Shown one piece after another: positions 61,304 to 64,000 of a stretch of 64,000 nucleotides of DNA. Source of the DNA: Gammaproteobacteria bacterium (lineage in GTDB: Bacteria > Pseudomonadota > Gammaproteobacteria > UBA4575); NCBI GenBank assembly GCA_033344735.1, contig JAWPMW010000001.1:62001-126000 (forward strand), written 5' to 3'. The translations under genes were made by a program, and so were the position numbers. The first letter of the stretch is position 1; each line of letters begins with the position of its first letter. A model generated the notes under the pieces. It was given only the letters and a program-made list of their open reading frames with translations. It did no database searches and had not been told where the DNA came from.

Positions 61304-62356
61304 ATGAAAATCAATCTCTGTACTTATAAAGAAATTCCGGTATTTCAGAATAAAGTTTACAATTCTATTGAGCAGGCAAGAAATTGTGTTACTGGAAATA
61401 TCCATCTTGTCGAAGATTTAGAGACAGGCCTTGTGTATAACGATGCATTTTCCTCTGAGTTAATGAATTATGACTCAAATTATAATAATGAGCAGGCGCT
61501 TAGTCCGATGTTCAAGGCTCATCTGGAGTCTGTATTAGATTTGATAAATAGTTACTTGGGTAATGAAAATCTTGTTGAAGTTGGGTGTGGTAAAGGTTTT
61601 TTCCTAGAATTACTACAATCTCGAGGCTTTGAAATTGTTGGTTTTGATCCTGCTTATGAGGGGAATAATCCAACAGTAGAACAAAAGTTTTTCGAAAAAG
61701 GTGTGGGGATAAAAGCTGATGGTTTAATTTTGCGACATGTACTAGAGCATGTAGAAAATCCTGTTGAATTCCTAGAATGTTTAAAAGAAGCAAATCAAGA
61801 TTCTGGCTTAATATATATAGAGGTACCATGTTTTGATTGGATTTGTGAACATAATGCATGGTTTGATATTTTATATGAACATGTAAATTATTTTAGGCTT
61901 GGTGACTTCAAAAGAATTTTTTCCAATGTGGTGGAAAGCGGCAGATTATTTGGAGGTCAATACTTATATGTAATTGCTGATTTATCTAGTCTTAAGAAAC
62001 CTGTGAGAGACATTAGCGATCCAGTAGCATTCCCAAGAGATTTTATGCTCGGAGTAGAAAAATATAAGAGTACTCATTTAAATGTGAAAAAAGCAATTTG
62101 GGGCGGTGCCTCAAAAGGAGTGCTATTTGGTTTATTACAATCACGGGTAGGCAATAATTTTGATATGGTTATAGATATAAATCCTGCTAAACAAGAAAAG
62201 TTCATGCCTTTGACCGGTGTTAAGGTCTATTCACCTGAAGAGGGTCTAGATATTTTGCCTTCCGGGTCTCCAATTTATGTCATGAATGGAAATTACTTAG
62301 AAGAAGTTAAAGAAATGTCCAATAATAACTACAATTATGTGAGTATAGATCGGTGA
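61304..62356 (+). CDS. Class I methyltransferase with C-terminal Methyltransf_14-like domain, no zinc domain
   Basis: 350 residues. The SAM motif is LVEVGCGKGFFLELL near residue 95. LYEHVNYF near 195 resembles the catalytic segment of sugar C-methyltransferases, and AIWGGASKGVLFGLL near 265 matches their C-terminal domain. The N-terminal zinc cysteines are missing. It therefore looks like a divergent relative of the enzyme at 59216. It overlaps the next gene by 4 nt (GTGA), so both products probably act together. Confidence 0.82.
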   Translation: MKINLCTYKEIPVFQNKVYNSIEQARNCVTGNIHLVEDLETGLVYNDAFSSELMNYDSNYNNEQALSPMFKAHLESVLDLINSYLGNENLVEVGCGKGFFLELLQSRGFEIVGFDPAYEGNNPTVEQKFFEKGVGIKADGLILRHVLEHVENPVEFLECLKEANQDSGLIYIEVPCFDWICEHNAWFDILYEHVNYFRLGDFKRIFSNVVESGRLFGGQYLYVIADLSSLKKPVRDISDPVAFPRDFMLGVEKYKSTHLNVKKAIWGGASKGVLFGLLQSRVGNNFDMVIDINPAKQEKFMPLTGVKVYSPEEGLDILPSGSPIYVMNGNYLEEVKEMSNNNYNYVSIDR

Positions 62357-63156
62357 GTAATAATAAAGACAACACGTCAGATCCAATATCTGAATTTAAT
62401 AATGAAGTAAAAGAGCGCATTAATAGTTATAAAGACAACAATGAGCTTGTTACTGCGGCAGAGAATTTTAATATCTGCTCTATATCTTCCATGTACTCAT
62501 ATAATTTTGAATGGTTTGGTCGTCCTATTATTCAGTATCCTCAGGACGTTGTTGCAATGCAGGAATTAATCTGGCGAATTAAGCCTGATTTAATAATTGA
62601 AACTGGGATTGCGCATGGAGGTTCTATTATTTTTAATGCGTCAATGCTGGCATTATTGGACTATTGTGATGCAGTAGAGAATAAAACGGTTATTGATCCA
62701 TTAAAGCCTAATAGGAAGATTTTGGGAGTGGACATTGATATTAGAGCGCATAACAAAGATGCTATAAATCAGCATCCTATGTCTTCACGAATAGAAATGA
62801 TTGAAGGCTCGAGTATAGATAATGGAATTGTAGAGCAAGTTAAATCAATTGCAGGTGAATTTAAGAAAATTATGGTTTTTTTAGATTCAAACCATACACA
62901 TAGCCATGTTTTAGCTGAGTTGGAAGCATATGCCGGATTGGTATCACAAGGCAGTTACTGTGTTGTTTTTGATACAATTATAGAAAATTTGCCTGAAGAT
63001 ACATATTCAGATAGACCATGGGGTATAGGTGATAATCCAATGTCGGCCGTTAATAGCTTTCTTAGTACGCATAAGGAGTTTGAAATAGATAATGAAATTT
63101 CAAACAAGTTATTAATTTCGGTAGCGCCAAGTGGGTATCTAAAGAGGGTAATGTAA
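62353..63156 (+). CDS. Cephalosporin hydroxylase (CmcI) family, probable sugar O-methyltransferase
   Basis: 267 residues, GTG start overlapping the previous stop. FEWFGRPIIQYPQDVVAMQE near residue 49, ETGIAHGGSIIFNASM near 80, GVDIDIRAHN, and FLDSNHTHSHVLAELEAY near 177 are characteristic of the CmcI/rhamnosyl O-methyltransferase family. Despite the family name, polysaccharide-locus members are SAM-dependent methyltransferases. Last gene of the locus. The 212-nt gap after it (63157-63368) shows no gene or clear terminator. Confidence 0.85.
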   Translation: MSNNKDNTSDPISEFNNEVKERINSYKDNNELVTAAENFNICSISSMYSYNFEWFGRPIIQYPQDVVAMQELIWRIKPDLIIETGIAHGGSIIFNASMLALLDYCDAVENKTVIDPLKPNRKILGVDIDIRAHNKDAINQHPMSSRIEMIEGSSIDNGIVEQVKSIAGEFKKIMVFLDSNHTHSHVLAELEAYAGLVSQGSYCVVFDTIIENLPEDTYSDRPWGIGDNPMSAVNSFLSTHKEFEIDNEISNKLLISVAPSGYLKRVM

Positions 63157-63368
63157 TATCGCATTATTTTGATATTAGTCGTGCAATTTTGATTAACTTC
63201 TATATCAATATGCGATTTAAGTTGTTTGTATGAGTTTGATGGCTATATGTAGTGACCTCATTCAGCTATTTTAGTAACAATTATTAAACAGCAAAGGCTT
63301 CTACTTGCTTATCAGGTATGAGTATTTAGTTTAGTAATCCAACTCTTTTTTTAGGATAGAATTAGGGA

Positions 63369-64000
63369 ATGACAGGAAAAGTATACATCAAAACCCAAGG
63401 CTGCCAGATGAATGAGTATGACTCAGATAAGATGGCGGATGTATTGGGCGTAGCAAAGGATATGGAAGTTACACAAAACCCTGAAGAGGCCGATGTGTTA
63501 TTGCTGAACACCTGTTCGATACGTGAAAAAGCTCAAGAGAAGGTATTTTCACAGCTTGGGAAGTGGAATAAACTCAAAGAACAAAATCCAAACTTAGTCA
63601 TTGGCGTAGGTGGCTGCGTGGCGAGCCAAGAAGGCGAAGCGCTTAAAAGACGTGCGCCCCAAGTAGATGTGGTATTCGGCCCACAAACCCTACATCGCTT
63701 ACCAGATCTTATCGACCAAGCACGTGAGCAAGGTAAATCGGTCGTGGATATCTCTTTCCCTGCCATTGAAAAGTTCGATAATTTGCCTCCACCAAAAGTT
63801 GATGGTCCCTGTGCTTTTGTCTCGATTATGGAAGGATGTAGTAAGTACTGCTCATATTGTGTCGTGCCATATACCCGAGGAGAAGAAATAAGTAGGCCAT
63901 TAAATGACGTGTTAGTTGAGATTATGCAGCTGGCCGACAAGGGTGTTAAAGAAGTCACGCTGCTTGGCCAAAATGTTAATGGCTATTACGGAAAAATGGA
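63369..64000 (+). CDS. miaB: tRNA-2-methylthio-N6-dimethylallyladenosine synthase, N-terminal part
   Basis: The frame is open from ATG 63369 to the window end (210 codons of about 450-475). [20 protein letters not shown] starts the MTTase domain, with its three iron-sulfur cysteines in [13 protein letters not shown] and GGCVAS. The radical SAM motif CSKYCSYC follows near residue 157. MiaB adds a methylthio group to i6A37 of tRNA. An unrelated housekeeping gene here marks the right border of the polysaccharide locus. Confidence 0.97.
   Translation, partial: MTGKVYIKTQGCQMNEYDSDKMADVLGVAKDMEVTQNPEEADVLLLNTCSIREKAQEKVFSQLGKWNKLKEQNPNLVIGVGGCVASQEGEALKRRAPQVDVVFGPQTLHRLPDLIDQAREQGKSVVDISFPAIEKFDNLPPPKVDGPCAFVSIMEGCSKYCSYCVVPYTRGEEISRPLNDVLVEIMQLADKGVKEVTLLGQNVNGYYGKM

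Noticed and set aside
63533-63958. 141-residue frame on the minus strand
   Set aside because: It lies completely inside the miaB coding region, whose radical SAM motifs are intact; it is a shadow.

Overview
The window looks like a chromosomal segment of a gammaproteobacterium with a moderately AT-rich genome. The gene order tRNA-Tyr, tRNA-Gly, tRNA-Thr, tuf, tRNA-Trp, secE, nusG, rplKAJL, rpoBC, rpsLG, fusA, tuf, rpsJ, then the S10, spc and alpha ribosomal operons, then uvrA, a major facilitator transporter and ssb, is the gammaproteobacterial arrangement (the uvrA/MFS/ssb trio after rplQ resembles Pseudomonas). The protein sequences fit this: the RpoB rifampicin region is almost identical to that of E. 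coli, and S14 is the zinc-free 101-residue form. I cannot name a genus. The genome seems to be a compositional mosaic. Sample lines counted by hand give 26 G/C of 60 in rpoB (9001-9060), 35 of 60 in tuf (1201-1260), 17 of 60 in a glycosyltransferase (52801-52860) and 26 of 60 in the CDP-sugar genes (58021-58080).

Layout. 1-329: start of a UDP-glucose dehydrogenase on the minus strand. 570-32633: information-processing supercluster, entirely on the plus strand: tRNA-tufB operon, secE-nusG, rplKAJL-rpoBC, the str operon (rpsL, rpsG, fusA, tufA) with rpsJ attached, rplC to rpmJ, and the alpha operon ending in a strong terminator after rplQ. The two tuf genes are identical over about 1212 bp. 32634-36090: a secreted subtilisin-like protease carrying six nearly identical 99-residue C-terminal repeats, with a consensus-like promoter overlapped by a perfect 19-bp palindrome. 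36104-40876: uvrA (minus), an MFS transporter with a C-terminal YAM-like domain, and ssb. 41000-63156: a surface-polysaccharide locus of 18 genes. 63369 to the end: miaB, cut by the window edge.

The polysaccharide locus holds three GT4 glycosyltransferases, two GT2 glycosyltransferases, one GT11 (fucosyltransferase-type) enzyme, two asparagine-synthetase-like amidotransferases, seven methyltransferase-type proteins and an ABC half-transporter that is the only flippase candidate. It also holds a CDP-deoxysugar module: glucose-1-phosphate cytidylyltransferase, CDP-glucose 4,6-dehydratase, a 3,5-epimerase-like cupin, a zinc-binding sugar C-methyltransferase and an SDR reductase. Together these point to a heavily methylated, amidated glycan containing a 3-C-methyl branched 6-deoxyhexose. 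No Wzx, Wzy, Wzm/Wzt pair, initiating phosphoglycosyltransferase or ligase is visible in the window.

The most interesting items are this branched-sugar and methyltransferase-rich glycan locus, the recently expanded protease repeats with the operator-like palindrome, the identical tuf pair, and a recurring design in which ribosomal promoters are followed about 12 nt after the -10 box by a stem-loop at the 5' end of the mRNA.
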